Below, one piece after another: positions 43,859-52,957 of a stretch of 64,000 bases of DNA; within the stretch, counting starts at the first letter, position 1, and the number at the start of each line of letters is the position of its first letter. The DNA lies in assembly GCF_000422305.1 (NCBI RefSeq), contig NZ_AULN01000012.1, positions 331,001 through 395,000 of the forward strand. The letters run 5' to 3'. The DNA is from Luteimonas mephitis DSM 12574 (GTDB taxonomy: Bacteria > Pseudomonadota > Gammaproteobacteria > Xanthomonadales > Xanthomonadaceae). The position numbers and the translations under genes were made by a program. The notes below the pieces were generated by a model. The model ran no database searches. It was not told the DNA's origin and saw only the letters and a list, made by a program, of their open reading frames with translations.

Positions 43859-44812
43859 ATGACACCGCAACTCGACGCCAACGGCCGCCTGCGCCACCTG
43901 CTCACCCTCGAAGGCCTGTCGCGCGATCACCTCGTCGCGCTGCTCGACCGTGCGCAGGCTTTCGTCGACGGTGAAGCGGGCCGGTCGCTGGCCGGCACCG
44001 CGGTCTGCACGCTGTTCTTCGAACCCTCCACGCGCACGCGGCTGAGCTTCCAGCGCGCCGCGCAGCGGCTCGGCGCGGACGTCCTCAACTTCGACGCGTC
44101 CACGTCGTCCACCACCAAGGGCGAGACCGCGCTCGACACGCTGAAGAACATCGAGGCGATGGGCGTGCGCGGGTTCGTGGTGCGACATTCCGAGGACGGC
44201 GGTGTCGCCGCGCTGGCGGCGCAGGCGCAGCCGGAAACCGCACTGGTCAATGCCGGCGACGGCCGCAGCGCGCACCCCACCCAGGGCCTGCTCGACATGC
44301 TCACCCTGCGCCAGGCCAAGGGCGCGGATTTCTCCGGGCTCAAGGTGCTGGTCGTCGGCGACATCCGCCACTCGCGCGTCGCACGCTCGGACCTGCAGGC
44401 GCTGCGCACGCTTGGCGTCGGGCAGCTCCGCGCCTGCGGGCCGCAATCACTGCTGCCTGATGACACCACGCTCGCCGGCTGCGAAGTTGTGCAGGACTTC
44501 GACGAGGCGCTCGAAGGCGTCGACGCGGTGATGATGCTGCGCCTGCAGCGCGAACGCATGGCGCAGGGACTGGTGTCGTCGCTGGACGACTACCACCGCG
44601 GTTACGGCCTGACGGCAGCGAGGCTCAGGCGTGCGGCGCCCGATGCAGTGGTGATGCATCCGGGGCCGATGAACCGCGGGGTCGAGATCGATGGTGACGT
44701 GGCCGATGGCCCGCAGTCGCTGGTGCTGCGTCAGGTCGCCAACGGCGTCGCGGCGCGGATGGCAGTGCTGGAGGCGCTGCTGGCGCCGGCGGCAGGCCCG
44801 CAGTATGGGTAG
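43859..44812 (+). CDS. pyrB: Aspartate carbamoyltransferase catalytic subunit
   Basis: A 317-residue enzyme that joins carbamoyl phosphate and aspartate in pyrimidine synthesis. The carbamoyl-phosphate site FFEPSTRTRLSF, the strand after it (SSTTKGETALDT), the HPTQGLLDML loop and MHPGPMNRG are all intact. No regulatory pyrI follows. In related bacteria PyrB pairs with an inactive dihydroorotase, but none is adjacent here. The region upstream is A/T-richer (AAACGGTTTTATGC) and probably holds the promoter. Confidence 0.96.
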   Translation: MTPQLDANGRLRHLLTLEGLSRDHLVALLDRAQAFVDGEAGRSLAGTAVCTLFFEPSTRTRLSFQRAAQRLGADVLNFDASTSSTTKGETALDTLKNIEAMGVRGFVVRHSEDGGVAALAAQAQPETALVNAGDGRSAHPTQGLLDMLTLRQAKGADFSGLKVLVVGDIRHSRVARSDLQALRTLGVGQLRACGPQSLLPDDTTLAGCEVVQDFDEALEGVDAVMMLRLQRERMAQGLVSSLDDYHRGYGLTAARLRRAAPDAVVMHPGPMNRGVEIDGDVADGPQSLVLRQVANGVAARMAVLEALLAPAAGPQYG

Positions 44813-44873
44813 GGCGTAGCGAAACCCATCCTGTGCGGCGATGCTGCGATGGGTGATGCCGGGAGTTGCGAGC

Positions 44874-45341
44874 CTAGTGCATGAAATGCTCGCGCACGAA
44901 GGCGATCGCTTCGGGTTTGTCGACGCAGGATTGGCAGAACGTGCCGCGGCCGTTGACCGGGCCTTCGTACTTCCACTCGAAGGTCTTGCTGTACTTGCCG
45001 CCGCGGTCGCTGACCTGCAGGGCGTCGCCTTGGGGCACCACGTCAAGCACGAGTCCGTTCGGAAAACGCACGGCAAAACCTCCGCCGTCGGCGCTCGTGC
45101 CGAGGTTCCGCAGCCGTACGCGCTTGTGGTCGGCGCCGTATTCGTAATCGATGCTCCGTCCGCGCGGACCGCTCCGGAACGACAGGCTTTCGAAGCCGGG
45201 CGAACTGTCGTCGTGGCCCGGAATGGCGAACTGGGCGACCCTGGCGTCCTGCTGCTCGCGGTCGGCGCCGTCCGCGCCATGCGCAATGCCCATGATTGCA
45301 AGCAGGCCGGCCGCCATGCAGGCGGCAAGATTGATCTTCAT
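44874..45341 (-). CDS. Small secreted protein, unknown
   Basis: A 155-residue protein with a signal peptide (LAACMAAGLLAIMGIAHGA, cleavage about 23). The mature part has no family that I recognise. It contains a pair of cysteines at FCQSCVD near the end, possibly a redox or metal site, and FEWKYEGPVNGRGTF before it. A strong AGGAGGA ribosome-binding site precedes the ATG at 45341. The gene lies alone between convergent pyrB and the mgtE gene behind it on the same strand. Confidence 0.8.
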   Translation of the reverse strand: MKINLAACMAAGLLAIMGIAHGADGADREQQDARVAQFAIPGHDDSSPGFESLSFRSGPRGRSIDYEYGADHKRVRLRNLGTSADGGGFAVRFPNGLVLDVVPQGDALQVSDRGGKYSKTFEWKYEGPVNGRGTFCQSCVDKPEAIAFVREHFMH

Positions 45342-45474
45342 CCGTGTCCTCCTTTCCCGGAAGCCGGGTCCGGGAAATCTAGGGCAGCGATGATGAACCC
45401 TGGTTTCACGCACGCTGCCCGCGCGACACGATCTCGGCCAGCCTGCTCGACGCTGCACGGCGATCGCAGCAGGA

Positions 45475-46836
45475 TCAGCGCAGCAGGATCAGCGTTGCGA
45501 GGCCGAGGAAACTCAGGAAGCCCATCACGTCCGTGATGGTGGTCAGGATCACGCCGCCCGCCAGCGCCGGATCGAAGCCCATGCGCTTGAGGGCAAGCGG
45601 CACCAGCACGCCGCCGAGCGCGGCCGAACTGAGGTTGATCGTCAGCGCCGAGGCAATCACCAGCGACAGCGGGATATCGCGGTACCAGATCCATACGATC
45701 AGGCCCAGGCCGGTGCCCAGGGTCAGTCCGTTCATCAGCGCCACCCGCACTTCCTTCCACAACAGGGTGCGCGAGTTGGAACTGCCGATCTGGCCGAGCG
45801 CCAGGCCGCGGATCATCAGCGTCAGCACCTGGGTGCCGGCATTGCCGCCCATGCCGGCGACGATCGGCATCAGTACCGCCAGCGCGACGATCTGCTGGAT
45901 CGTGCCCTCGAAGCGGCCGACCACGCTGGCGGCGAGGAACGCGGTGCACAGGTTCACGCCCAGCCACACGACGCGGCGCCGGAACGCGCGCTGCACCGGG
46001 CTGAACATGTCCTCGTCCTCGTCCAGGCCGGCGGCGGACAGCGCCTGGTGTTCGGCCTGGTCGCGGATGATGTCGACCACGTCGTCGATGGTGATGCGGC
46101 CGAGCAGGATGTTGCCGTCGTCGACCACAGGCGCGCTGATCCAGTCGTGGTCGGAGAACTGGCGCGCGACTTCCTCGGCGGATTCCTGCACGTCGATCGC
46201 CGGCTGCTCGTCGTCGATCAGCTGGTTGATCGGGGTGTTGGCCTCGTGCGTGAGCAGCACCTGCAGCGCGATGCGGCCGAGGTACTGGTGGCGACGGCTG
46301 ACCACGTACAGATGGTCGGTGTGCTCGGGCAGTTCGCCGCGCAGGCGCAGGTAGCGCAGCACCACGTCGACGGTGGTGTCGGCGCGCACCGTCACCACGT
46401 CCGGGTTCATCAGGCGGCCGGCGGTGTCCTCCTGATAGGACAGCACCTGCTCGAGGCGCTCGCGGTTCTCGCGATCCATCGACTTGAGGACTTCGTCGAT
46501 GACCGTGTCGGGCAGGTCCTCGACCAGGTCGGCGAGGTCGTCGATGTCGAGGTCCTCGACCGCGGCCACGATCTCGTCGGGATCCATGTCGGCGAGCAGG
46601 CTCTCGCGCACCTCGTCGCCGACGTGGACCAGCACCTCGCCGTCGTCTTCAGGATCGACCAGGCCCCAGACCACCTGGCGCTTGGCCGGCGGCAGCGATT
46701 CGAGCAGGTTGCCGATCTCGGCCGGCGCGAGGGTGTTGACCAGCCGCCGTACCGGCCCGAGGCGACCGCTGTCGAGTGCGTCCGAAAGCAGACGCAGCTG
46801 GCGCGCGGTCTTGTCGTGGCGGACGGGTTCGGCCAT
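45475..46836 (-). CDS. mgtE: Magnesium transporter MgtE
   Basis: A 453-residue homodimeric magnesium channel. The cytosolic MgtE N domain (about 20-135, LLESLPPAKRQVVWGLV, VEDLPDTVIDEVLKSM) is followed by two CBS domains (about 140-265, YLGRIALQVLL, DDGNILLGRITIDDV). Five membrane helices (about 290-453) follow, with the pore signature MPIVAGMGGNAGTQ. Magnesium binding between the domains gates the channel. It lies downstream of ptsI on the same strand, as in other Xanthomonadaceae. I chose the ATG at 46836 because MAEPVRHDKT matches the normal start. Confidence 0.96.
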   Translation of the reverse strand: MAEPVRHDKTARQLRLLSDALDSGRLGPVRRLVNTLAPAEIGNLLESLPPAKRQVVWGLVDPEDDGEVLVHVGDEVRESLLADMDPDEIVAAVEDLDIDDLADLVEDLPDTVIDEVLKSMDRENRERLEQVLSYQEDTAGRLMNPDVVTVRADTTVDVVLRYLRLRGELPEHTDHLYVVSRRHQYLGRIALQVLLTHEANTPINQLIDDEQPAIDVQESAEEVARQFSDHDWISAPVVDDGNILLGRITIDDVVDIIRDQAEHQALSAAGLDEDEDMFSPVQRAFRRRVVWLGVNLCTAFLAASVVGRFEGTIQQIVALAVLMPIVAGMGGNAGTQVLTLMIRGLALGQIGSSNSRTLLWKEVRVALMNGLTLGTGLGLIVWIWYRDIPLSLVIASALTINLSSAALGGVLVPLALKRMGFDPALAGGVILTTITDVMGFLSFLGLATLILLR

Positions 46837-46990
46837 GCGGGACTTCCGTGGCTGCGTCGCGGCACGCGTGCGCGCGACAGGGATCAAGCGTTCATGCGCG
46901 CATTATCGCTTGTCGCCATACATCTGCCCACCCTGCGGGAGCCCGGCTGGAGCGTCGCATTGGGCGAACTGGTTTCCCGGTGAAGCATTT

Positions 46991-47012
46991 CGCGCCCATG
47001 GGGCGCTCCTAC
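46991..47012 (-). repeat. REP-like element, GCCCCATGGGC variant
   Basis: A single GTAGGAGCGCCCCATGGGCG on the minus strand at the end of ptsI. Its TAG is the ptsI stop codon. No facing copy was found. Confidence 0.88.
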
Positions 47013-48733
47013 GACGCCATTGGCGTGTTCGCCTGCAGCCACTTTTCGATCGCGGCGCGGTCGCGCGCGCGCAGCAGCGCCGGCGCGCGCGCGCGCAGGG
47101 TGCCCAGGTCGCAGGCGCGGATCGCGTGGCGCAGTTCCAGCAGCGTGCCGGGGTGCAGGCTGAACTCCTCCAGCCCCAACGCCAGCAGCAGCGGCGCGAA
47201 GCGGGCGTCGCCGGCCATCTCGCCGCACACGGCCACCGGCCTGGCACGGCGCCGTGCAATGCGGATCACGCTTTCGAGCAGGCGCAGCAGCGCCGGGTGC
47301 AGCGGTGTATACAGTTCGCCGAGGGCTTCGTTGTTGCGGTCGGCCGCCAGCAGGTACTGGACCAGGTCGTTGGTGCCGACCGACAGGAAATCCACCGCGT
47401 CGATGAAGCCGGGCAGCGAGATCGCCGCTGCCGGTACCTCGATCATCGCCCCGAGCGGAATGTGCTCGGCGATCTCGTGGCCCTGGCTTGCGAGGTCGTG
47501 GCGCACGCGCTTGAGCAGGGCGGCCACGGCAACGATCTCGTCGCGGCTGCTGACCATTGGCACCAGCACGCGGATCGGCCCGTAGCCCGATGCGCGAACG
47601 ATCGCGCGCATCTGCGTCTCGAAGATGCCCGAGCGCGCCAGCGACAGGCGCACGCCGCGCAGGCCGAGCGCGGGGTTGGGTTCGTCGCTCAACGCCAGGC
47701 CGGTGCGGTCGGCCTTGTCGGCGCCGATATCGAGGGTGCGGATGGTCACCGTGCGCCCGGTCATGCCCAGGGCGACATCGCGATAGGCGCGGAACTGCGC
47801 TTCCTCGTCCGGCAGTTCCTCGCCCATGAACAGGAACTCGGTGCGGTACAGGCCGATGCCGGCAGCGCCCAGCGCGTGCGCTTCGGCGACGTCCTCGCGC
47901 GATTCGGCGTTGGCGTAGACGCGGATGTCGATGCCGTCGAGCGTGCGCGATGGTTCGCGTCGCAGCCGGTGCAGCTGCTTGCGTTCACGTTTCTCGCCGC
48001 GAACGCGGGTGCGGTGCTCGCGCAGGTCTGCTGCGCTGGGCTCGATGACCACCAGGCCGCTGCTGCCATCGACCGCCAGGACGTCGCCGTCGTTCGCCTG
48101 CTGCAGTGCCTGGGCCGCACCCACCACCAGCGGCAGGTGCAGGCTGCGCGCGAGGATCGCGCTGTGCGAAAGCGCGCTGCCACCGGTGGTAACGATCGCG
48201 ACCACGCCCTGCGACTGAAGCTGCGCCAGCTCCGATGGCGCCACGTTGTCGGTCACCAGGATCTCGCCGGCCACGCCGCGCACCTCCGCGTTGCGCTTGT
48301 GCAGGGCGGCGTGCAGGCGGCCGATGACATGGTCGATGTCGTCGATGCGATTGCGGAAGTAGGCGTCGTCCATGCCCGCGAACAGCCCCGCGAGCCGGTC
48401 GCGCTGCAGGCGCAGCGCGTAGTTGGCGCCGTACAGGCCCTTGCGGATCAGGTCCTCGATGCCGTGCAACAGCTCGGGATCGTCGAGCAGCAGCGTGTGC
48501 ATGTCGATGAACTCGCCGACTTCGTGCGCGAGCGCGCCGTGCAGGCGGTCGCGCAGGGCCAGCATCTCCGAACGCACGGTGGCCACGGCCGCGTGCAGGC
48601 GCGCCAGCTCGGCATCGACCGCCGCGGCATCGATCCGGTCTTCGGCAACGTCCAGGACGTGCGGCAGGCGCAGGCGTGCCCGGCCCAGCGCGTTGCCCCT
48701 GGATGCGCCATGACCGGACAGCACCTGGCGCAT
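47009..48733 (-). CDS. ptsI: Phosphoenolpyruvate-protein phosphotransferase (EI)
   Basis: A 574-residue Enzyme I that takes phosphate from PEP and passes it to HPr. The phospho-His domain has GGSALSHSAILARSL, with His at about 190. The PEP-binding barrel contains GIGLYRTEFLFM, TIRTLDIGADK, NPALGLRGVRLSL, GAMIEVPAA, FLSVGTNDLVQYLLAADR and the active-site Cys in VAVCGEMAGD. It starts one base inside the ptsH stop. No sugar-specific EIIBC gene is seen, so the relay is probably regulatory. A palindromic repeat supplies its stop codon. Confidence 0.97.
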   Translation of the reverse strand: MRQVLSGHGASRGNALGRARLRLPHVLDVAEDRIDAAAVDAELARLHAAVATVRSEMLALRDRLHGALAHEVGEFIDMHTLLLDDPELLHGIEDLIRKGLYGANYALRLQRDRLAGLFAGMDDAYFRNRIDDIDHVIGRLHAALHKRNAEVRGVAGEILVTDNVAPSELAQLQSQGVVAIVTTGGSALSHSAILARSLHLPLVVGAAQALQQANDGDVLAVDGSSGLVVIEPSAADLREHRTRVRGEKRERKQLHRLRREPSRTLDGIDIRVYANAESREDVAEAHALGAAGIGLYRTEFLFMGEELPDEEAQFRAYRDVALGMTGRTVTIRTLDIGADKADRTGLALSDEPNPALGLRGVRLSLARSGIFETQMRAIVRASGYGPIRVLVPMVSSRDEIVAVAALLKRVRHDLASQGHEIAEHIPLGAMIEVPAAAISLPGFIDAVDFLSVGTNDLVQYLLAADRNNEALGELYTPLHPALLRLLESVIRIARRRARPVAVCGEMAGDARFAPLLLALGLEEFSLHPGTLLELRHAIRACDLGTLRARAPALLRARDRAAIEKWLQANTPMAS

Positions 48734-49002
48734 CAGCTCTCCTCGTCGAATCGTCGCTCGAACAGCGCGCAGACGGCGTCGGCCGCGGCCGCTTCGTCCT
48801 CGCCCTCGACCCGCAGCACCACCAGCGTGCCGTGCCCGGCAGCCAGCAGCATCACCCCCATGATGCTCTTGGCGTTGACCTCGCGGCCCTTGGCGGTGAG
48901 CGTGGCGTTGCAGCGATACGGCGCCAGCGCCTGCACCAGTTTCGCGGTGGCGCGGGCGTGCAGGCCAAGCTTGTTGCCGACCAGGAGTTCGCGTTCGATC
49001 AT
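48733..49002 (-). CDS. ptsH: Phosphocarrier protein HPr
   Basis: An 89-residue phosphocarrier. The catalytic His15 lies in NKLGLHARATAKLV and the regulatory Ser46 in NAKSIMGVMLLAA. Because an HPr kinase gene is present at 53854-54813, Ser46 is likely used. It overlaps ptsI by one base (TGATG) and follows the EIIA gene after about 97 bases. Confidence 0.96.
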   Translation of the reverse strand: MIERELLVGNKLGLHARATAKLVQALAPYRCNATLTAKGREVNAKSIMGVMLLAAGHGTLVVLRVEGEDEAAAADAVCALFERRFDEES

Positions 49003-49098
49003 CGGGCAGTCTCTGCTCGCGCGCTGCGGCAACGGGCGAGCGTGGGGAAGGGCAGGGGAACGCATGCCGCGCGGCTCCACCTCAACGGTCGCTGCGGC

Positions 49099-49491
49099 TC
49101 ATGCATCGTCGATCACCACGCCGTTGCGGGCGCCGGCGGTGGCCACCGCCGGCAGTTCGTCGAGTGGAAGCTCGGGGTAGTTCAGCACCCGCAGCAACAT
49201 CGGCAGGTTCAGCGCCGCCACCCGCCGCACCGGCGTGCCCAGGTGGGCGAGTTTCGCCGCCAGGTTGCTGGGCGTGGCGCCGTACAGGTCGGTGAGCACC
49301 AGCACGCCGTCGCCCGAGTCCACCTTGCGCAGCGCCGCGCTGGCCTGCGGCAGCAGCACGTCGGGATCGCCGTCGAACGGCACCTCGAACGCCGCGACCT
49401 TCAGCGGCAGGTTGCGCAGCAGCGACGACGCCACCGCAACCAGTGCGCTGCCGATGCCGGTGTGGGTGACGAGGAGAATGCCGACGGCCAT
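49099..49491 (-). CDS. PTS EIIA, mannose/fructose type
   Basis: A 130-residue EIIA-Man protein. The phosphorylated His10 is in ILLVTHTGIG, and the dimer core LVLTDLYGATPSN and VAALNLPMLLRVLNY are intact. No EIIB, EIIC or EIID is fused or adjacent, so it probably acts as a signalling protein that reports the phosphorylation state of HPr. It is the first gene of an EIIA-HPr-EI set on the minus strand. The inserted beta-helix gene lies directly upstream. Confidence 0.95.
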   Translation of the reverse strand: MAVGILLVTHTGIGSALVAVASSLLRNLPLKVAAFEVPFDGDPDVLLPQASAALRKVDSGDGVLVLTDLYGATPSNLAAKLAHLGTPVRRVAALNLPMLLRVLNYPELPLDELPAVATAGARNGVVIDDA

Positions 49492-49643
49492 GCCGTCAAC
49501 TTAACAGACGCGGGCGCCGCGCCGGAAGCGCGGCGGAATCGGGGCGCCGGGGCAGGTTGCTCCCGGCGCGCCGGCGTCCGGCTTGCCCCGGAGCTGTTCG
49601 TGAAGTCCGGGGCGGCGGCAAGCCGCCGCCCCCCCGTTGCGGC

Positions 49644-50519
49644 TCAGTGGCTGGTGTTGCCACCGTCGTTGTAGCAGCCTGAATCGATGCCTGTCGAGAA
49701 TCCCCAGGTGATGTTGTCCTTCGCGCTGCCGTTCGAAGCATTGCATCGGATCCCGATGCCGTTCGCGTTGGTTACCGCCACACGGTTGCCAGTGATGAAT
49801 GCCTTCAAGCCGTTCGAGGTATAGATGCCATAAGAGCCTCCAGTCCCGTTGGCTACCAGATTACGAGCGATGTTGCGGGAGACGCTGGAACCAACGCCGG
49901 AAGTAATCTGGAAACCGTAGACGCTCACGTTGGTACCGTTGGAGGCGATCACGTTCTGGACGATGTTGTCCTCTACGGTCGTGCTGCCGGATGTGTATAT
50001 GGCGCTGACCTCCGTGATGGCGGCAGGGCCGGCACCGGTATCGTTGACCTGGTTGCGTTGGATCAGTGTGCCGTTGCCGGATACGGAAATGCCCCGGTAA
50101 GTGTTCTGGTCGAGACGGTTGTCCTGGACCACGGCTGCATCGGCTGAACCCAAGTTAATGCCCGTCCGAAATCCGCGGATGCTGCAGTTGCGGATTGTGG
50201 CGTTGAGCTTGTAAGACGCGTATATGCCAGAAGTATTCGTGTTGACGCCGGCGCCGAGCCCACCGATCTTGAAGTCGTTGCAGTCGATGGTGACGTTGTT
50301 GGTGGCAATGGTGATCGCCGCGCCGCTGGTAATCGAGGTGGAGACATTGTTGCGCAGGCACCACGTGCCCTGCGTGCTGATCGTCGTCGGGATGGAATCG
50401 ATGAAGCCGGTGCAGGTATGAAACGTTTCAACCGCATGCGCTGGCGTGGAGATGGCAAGCTGGGCCGGCAGGGCTGCCATGGCCAGCAAGATAGCTGTAA
50501 ATGGCGAAGCAAGTCTCAT
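49644..50519 (-). CDS. Secreted right-handed beta-helix protein
   Basis: A 291-residue exported protein. A signal peptide (about 1-29, ILLAMAALPAQLAISTPAHA) leads to parallel beta-helix repeats with the N-x-I/V-x-x-N ladder: TNNVTIDCNDFKIGG, NATIRNCSIRGFRTGIN, VVQDNRLDQNTYRGISVSGN, TLIQRNQVNDTG, TTVEDNIVQNV, SVSRNIARNLV and FITGNRVAV. Cys pairs (about 36/54, 80, 102) may form disulfides. The fold is that of pectate lyases and NosD-type proteins, but I see no catalytic signature. GC is visibly lower than in the neighbours, which suggests later acquisition. GGAGA precedes the ATG. Confidence 0.88.
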   Translation of the reverse strand: MRLASPFTAILLAMAALPAQLAISTPAHAVETFHTCTGFIDSIPTTISTQGTWCLRNNVSTSITSGAAITIATNNVTIDCNDFKIGGLGAGVNTNTSGIYASYKLNATIRNCSIRGFRTGINLGSADAAVVQDNRLDQNTYRGISVSGNGTLIQRNQVNDTGAGPAAITEVSAIYTSGSTTVEDNIVQNVIASNGTNVSVYGFQITSGVGSSVSRNIARNLVANGTGGSYGIYTSNGLKAFITGNRVAVTNANGIGIRCNASNGSAKDNITWGFSTGIDSGCYNDGGNTSH

Positions 50520-50836
50520 TGATGTTCTCCAGAAGTGGATGGCGTGTCCTTCGGGGCCTTTTCGGCCAAGACTTCCGCGGATTCGGTCAAGACCCCTCAC
50601 GGAGGGAACGCACATGGCCAGGAATTGCGGCCAACATCATTCGGCTGCTGGTTTCGCGCGATGCGAATCGCGTCCAACGTCATCGACGCGGGGTGCGAGC
50701 GTGGTGCAATGCGGGTGGTGCGCGAGGCGTCGACACAGGTGCGTCGCTCAGCCTGGTTCGCGTGGTGGTCGCCGGCTGCGATGGCAGTGCCAGGCAGTTG
50801 CCCGGCGCGGTTTTGACGCCGGGGTGCTGGTCGGCC
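50520..50836. other. Gap between two accessory genes
   Basis: About 317 bases between the minus-strand protease and beta-helix genes. It must contain the promoter of the beta-helix gene, but no clear -35/-10 pair or terminator is visible. A short GGCC-TTTTC-GGCC hairpin lies at about 50560. I see no gene. Confidence 0.5.
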
Positions 50837-52837
50837 TCAGTACTCCAGGATCCTGACGCCCTTGACCAGCAGGTCGAGCTTGGCCTTCATCGCTTCGGCG
50901 TCCTGCTTGCCTTCCTCGACGTAGTGCACCGAGTACAGGACGTCGGGCTTGTCCGCGGCTGCGGGCCCGACCACGTCGGTGATCCTGCTGCGGTCGTCGC
51001 TGTCGCGTGCGGTGGCGTTGTAGGGATGGCGGCGGTTGAGGATCCTGTCCCATTGGTTCCTGTCGTCGTCGTCCATCGACGCCGCAGGCGCCTGGCTGCG
51101 CACCGCCATGATGTAGTTGCGGTCGTCGTTCCTGGCCGACAGCCACAGCTCCGCCACGTCCCAGGTCACCTTCCCGCCGTCGCGGAAGAAGGCGAAGCCC
51201 AGCGTCAGCGTGCTGTCGGCCTGGATCAGCTGCACCTCGGGCGTGATCGAAAGCTCCATCCGCTTCGAGGCGTAGCTGAAACGCTTGCCGTACTCGAAAT
51301 CGATGCGCAGGTCTTTCATCGCGGCCGGATGCAGCGGCGCGTGCTTCAGGTAGTCGCGCCACTGCGCCAGCGTGCCGTCGTAGTTGACGTAGATGAAGTC
51401 GGCCAGGGCCTTGGCGTTGATCAGCTGGTCGTGGTCCTGGATCGAGTTGGCGTAGCGTGCCAGCCCCACGTAGCCATTGGGGACCGGCAGCGCCAGCATC
51501 ACCAGCCGGGTGTTGGCATACGGGATCGGCCATACCCAGACCTGCCAGCGGCGGCCCCAGGCATCCACGTGCGCCTCGTCCAGGGTCGGCTTGCCCAGCG
51601 AGGTCACGGTGATGTTCTCGCTGCCGATGGTGCGCTTGATGAACGCCGACTTGAGCAGCAGGTCCATGGGCACGGCAGGATCGGAATAGAGCTTGTCGGC
51701 GGGCACGTCGTCGGGCCGGCGCAGGTGGAACAGCATGCTCTTGCCGAACGATCCGGGTGTCAGGTAGCCGTTTGCCGACAGGCGCAGGTCGCTGTCCTCC
51801 TTGCCCGACAGCACCCAGCCGCCATTGCTGTTGCGCGCGATCACCTTGGGGAAGTCGCCCATGTCGGCGATCTCGTGCAGCAGCCTGGTCGAGCCTTCTC
51901 CGTTCGGGAACAGCCGTTCACGCTGCTGCGCGAGCAACGCGGCCAGCTGCGTGTCGAAGTGGGCGTTGGTGCGCTTGCTGAAGGTCTTGAAGAACGCATC
52001 CAACGGCAGCGGCAGTGCAAAGCGCTCCTTGAGGGTGTCGGTGAGCGTGCTGTCGAAGACGTCGAACTGGTAGGAACTGCGCACGTCGATGTCGGCCTGG
52101 CCATCGGGCGCGTCCATCACCAGCCCGATGGGAAGGGCGTAGTTGAGGTTCTCGTTGGGCGATTTCGCGAGCACCACGCCAATGACCTTGCCGTCCTGGT
52201 CCACCAGCGGGCCGCCGCTGTTGCCGGGCGAGGCCGCCGCGGAGAAGCGCATCCATTTCCAGCGCCCGTCCTGCTGTTCGGGCGTATCCGAGGTGTACAG
52301 ACCGTCGCGCAGCACCACGCCGGTGCCATACGCGTTGCCGACGGAGAACACCGTTTGCCCGGCCGCGGCCACGGTGTTGATCTCCAGCGGCATGGCGCTT
52401 GGCTGCTCGGCCAGGGTGAACACCACGAAATCCTGCTGCAGCGAGAATTTCTGCACGTCGGCGATCCCATACACGCGGCCGCCGTTGTCGCGCAGCGCCG
52501 GCGGCCCCCACAGGCTGTTCACGCCGATCATCAGCACGTGCGCCGCGGTCACGTAGCGCCCGTTGCCGATGGCGAATGCCGTGCCGATGGAGTGGTACTT
52601 GTCGTTGCGTTCCTGGAAGGGCAGCAGGTCGAGCGGAAGCGGCTTTTCGTAGCTCAGCGGATCGTCAGTGGGCTTGGCCGCCACCACCTCGAAGGTCGCG
52701 GCCTGGATCGCCGGCAGTTGCTCGGGCGGCAGGCTGGCCGCAAGGGATGTACCGGAGACCGCGATGCAGGCGGTGCAGGCAAGACGCTTCAACCACCCCG
52801 TCCACCCGGACGGGCCCCTCGAAATGCGATACGACAT
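50837..52837 (-). CDS. Secreted trypsin-like serine protease, large C-terminal domain
   Basis: A 666-residue protein. A signal peptide (about 1-34, CTACIAVSGTSLAAS) is followed by a chymotrypsin-fold domain with the triad His100 (YVTAAHVL), Asp136 (LQQDFVVF) and Ser207 (SPGNSGGPL). The remaining 430 residues (about 235-666) match no domain I know. They contain two regions of predicted mixed alpha/beta structure (for example LRIDFEYGKRFSYASKRMEL and GGKVTWDVAELWLSARND). No PDZ domain is apparent, so this is not a standard DegP. Substrate unknown; periplasm or surface location likely. It sits between rapZ and the beta-helix gene. Confidence 0.87.
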   Translation of the reverse strand: MSYRISRGPSGWTGWLKRLACTACIAVSGTSLAASLPPEQLPAIQAATFEVVAAKPTDDPLSYEKPLPLDLLPFQERNDKYHSIGTAFAIGNGRYVTAAHVLMIGVNSLWGPPALRDNGGRVYGIADVQKFSLQQDFVVFTLAEQPSAMPLEINTVAAAGQTVFSVGNAYGTGVVLRDGLYTSDTPEQQDGRWKWMRFSAAASPGNSGGPLVDQDGKVIGVVLAKSPNENLNYALPIGLVMDAPDGQADIDVRSSYQFDVFDSTLTDTLKERFALPLPLDAFFKTFSKRTNAHFDTQLAALLAQQRERLFPNGEGSTRLLHEIADMGDFPKVIARNSNGGWVLSGKEDSDLRLSANGYLTPGSFGKSMLFHLRRPDDVPADKLYSDPAVPMDLLLKSAFIKRTIGSENITVTSLGKPTLDEAHVDAWGRRWQVWVWPIPYANTRLVMLALPVPNGYVGLARYANSIQDHDQLINAKALADFIYVNYDGTLAQWRDYLKHAPLHPAAMKDLRIDFEYGKRFSYASKRMELSITPEVQLIQADSTLTLGFAFFRDGGKVTWDVAELWLSARNDDRNYIMAVRSQAPAASMDDDDRNQWDRILNRRHPYNATARDSDDRSRITDVVGPAAADKPDVLYSVHYVEEGKQDAEAMKAKLDLLVKGVRILEY

Positions 52838-52957
52838 GGAGCTCCCCTGTGCATGGATGCCGCGCCGCTTCGCGGTAATGCGAAGCCCGGCGCCGGCATG
52901 GTCGCACGCAAGCCGCGGCGTTGCATGCCGCGAGTAGCGGTTTGCGCCCGCCGAGGG

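Noticed and set aside
46484-49180. Open frame of about 900 codons opposite mgtE, ptsI and ptsH
   Set aside because: It runs across several well-identified genes on the other strand and has shadow-type composition.
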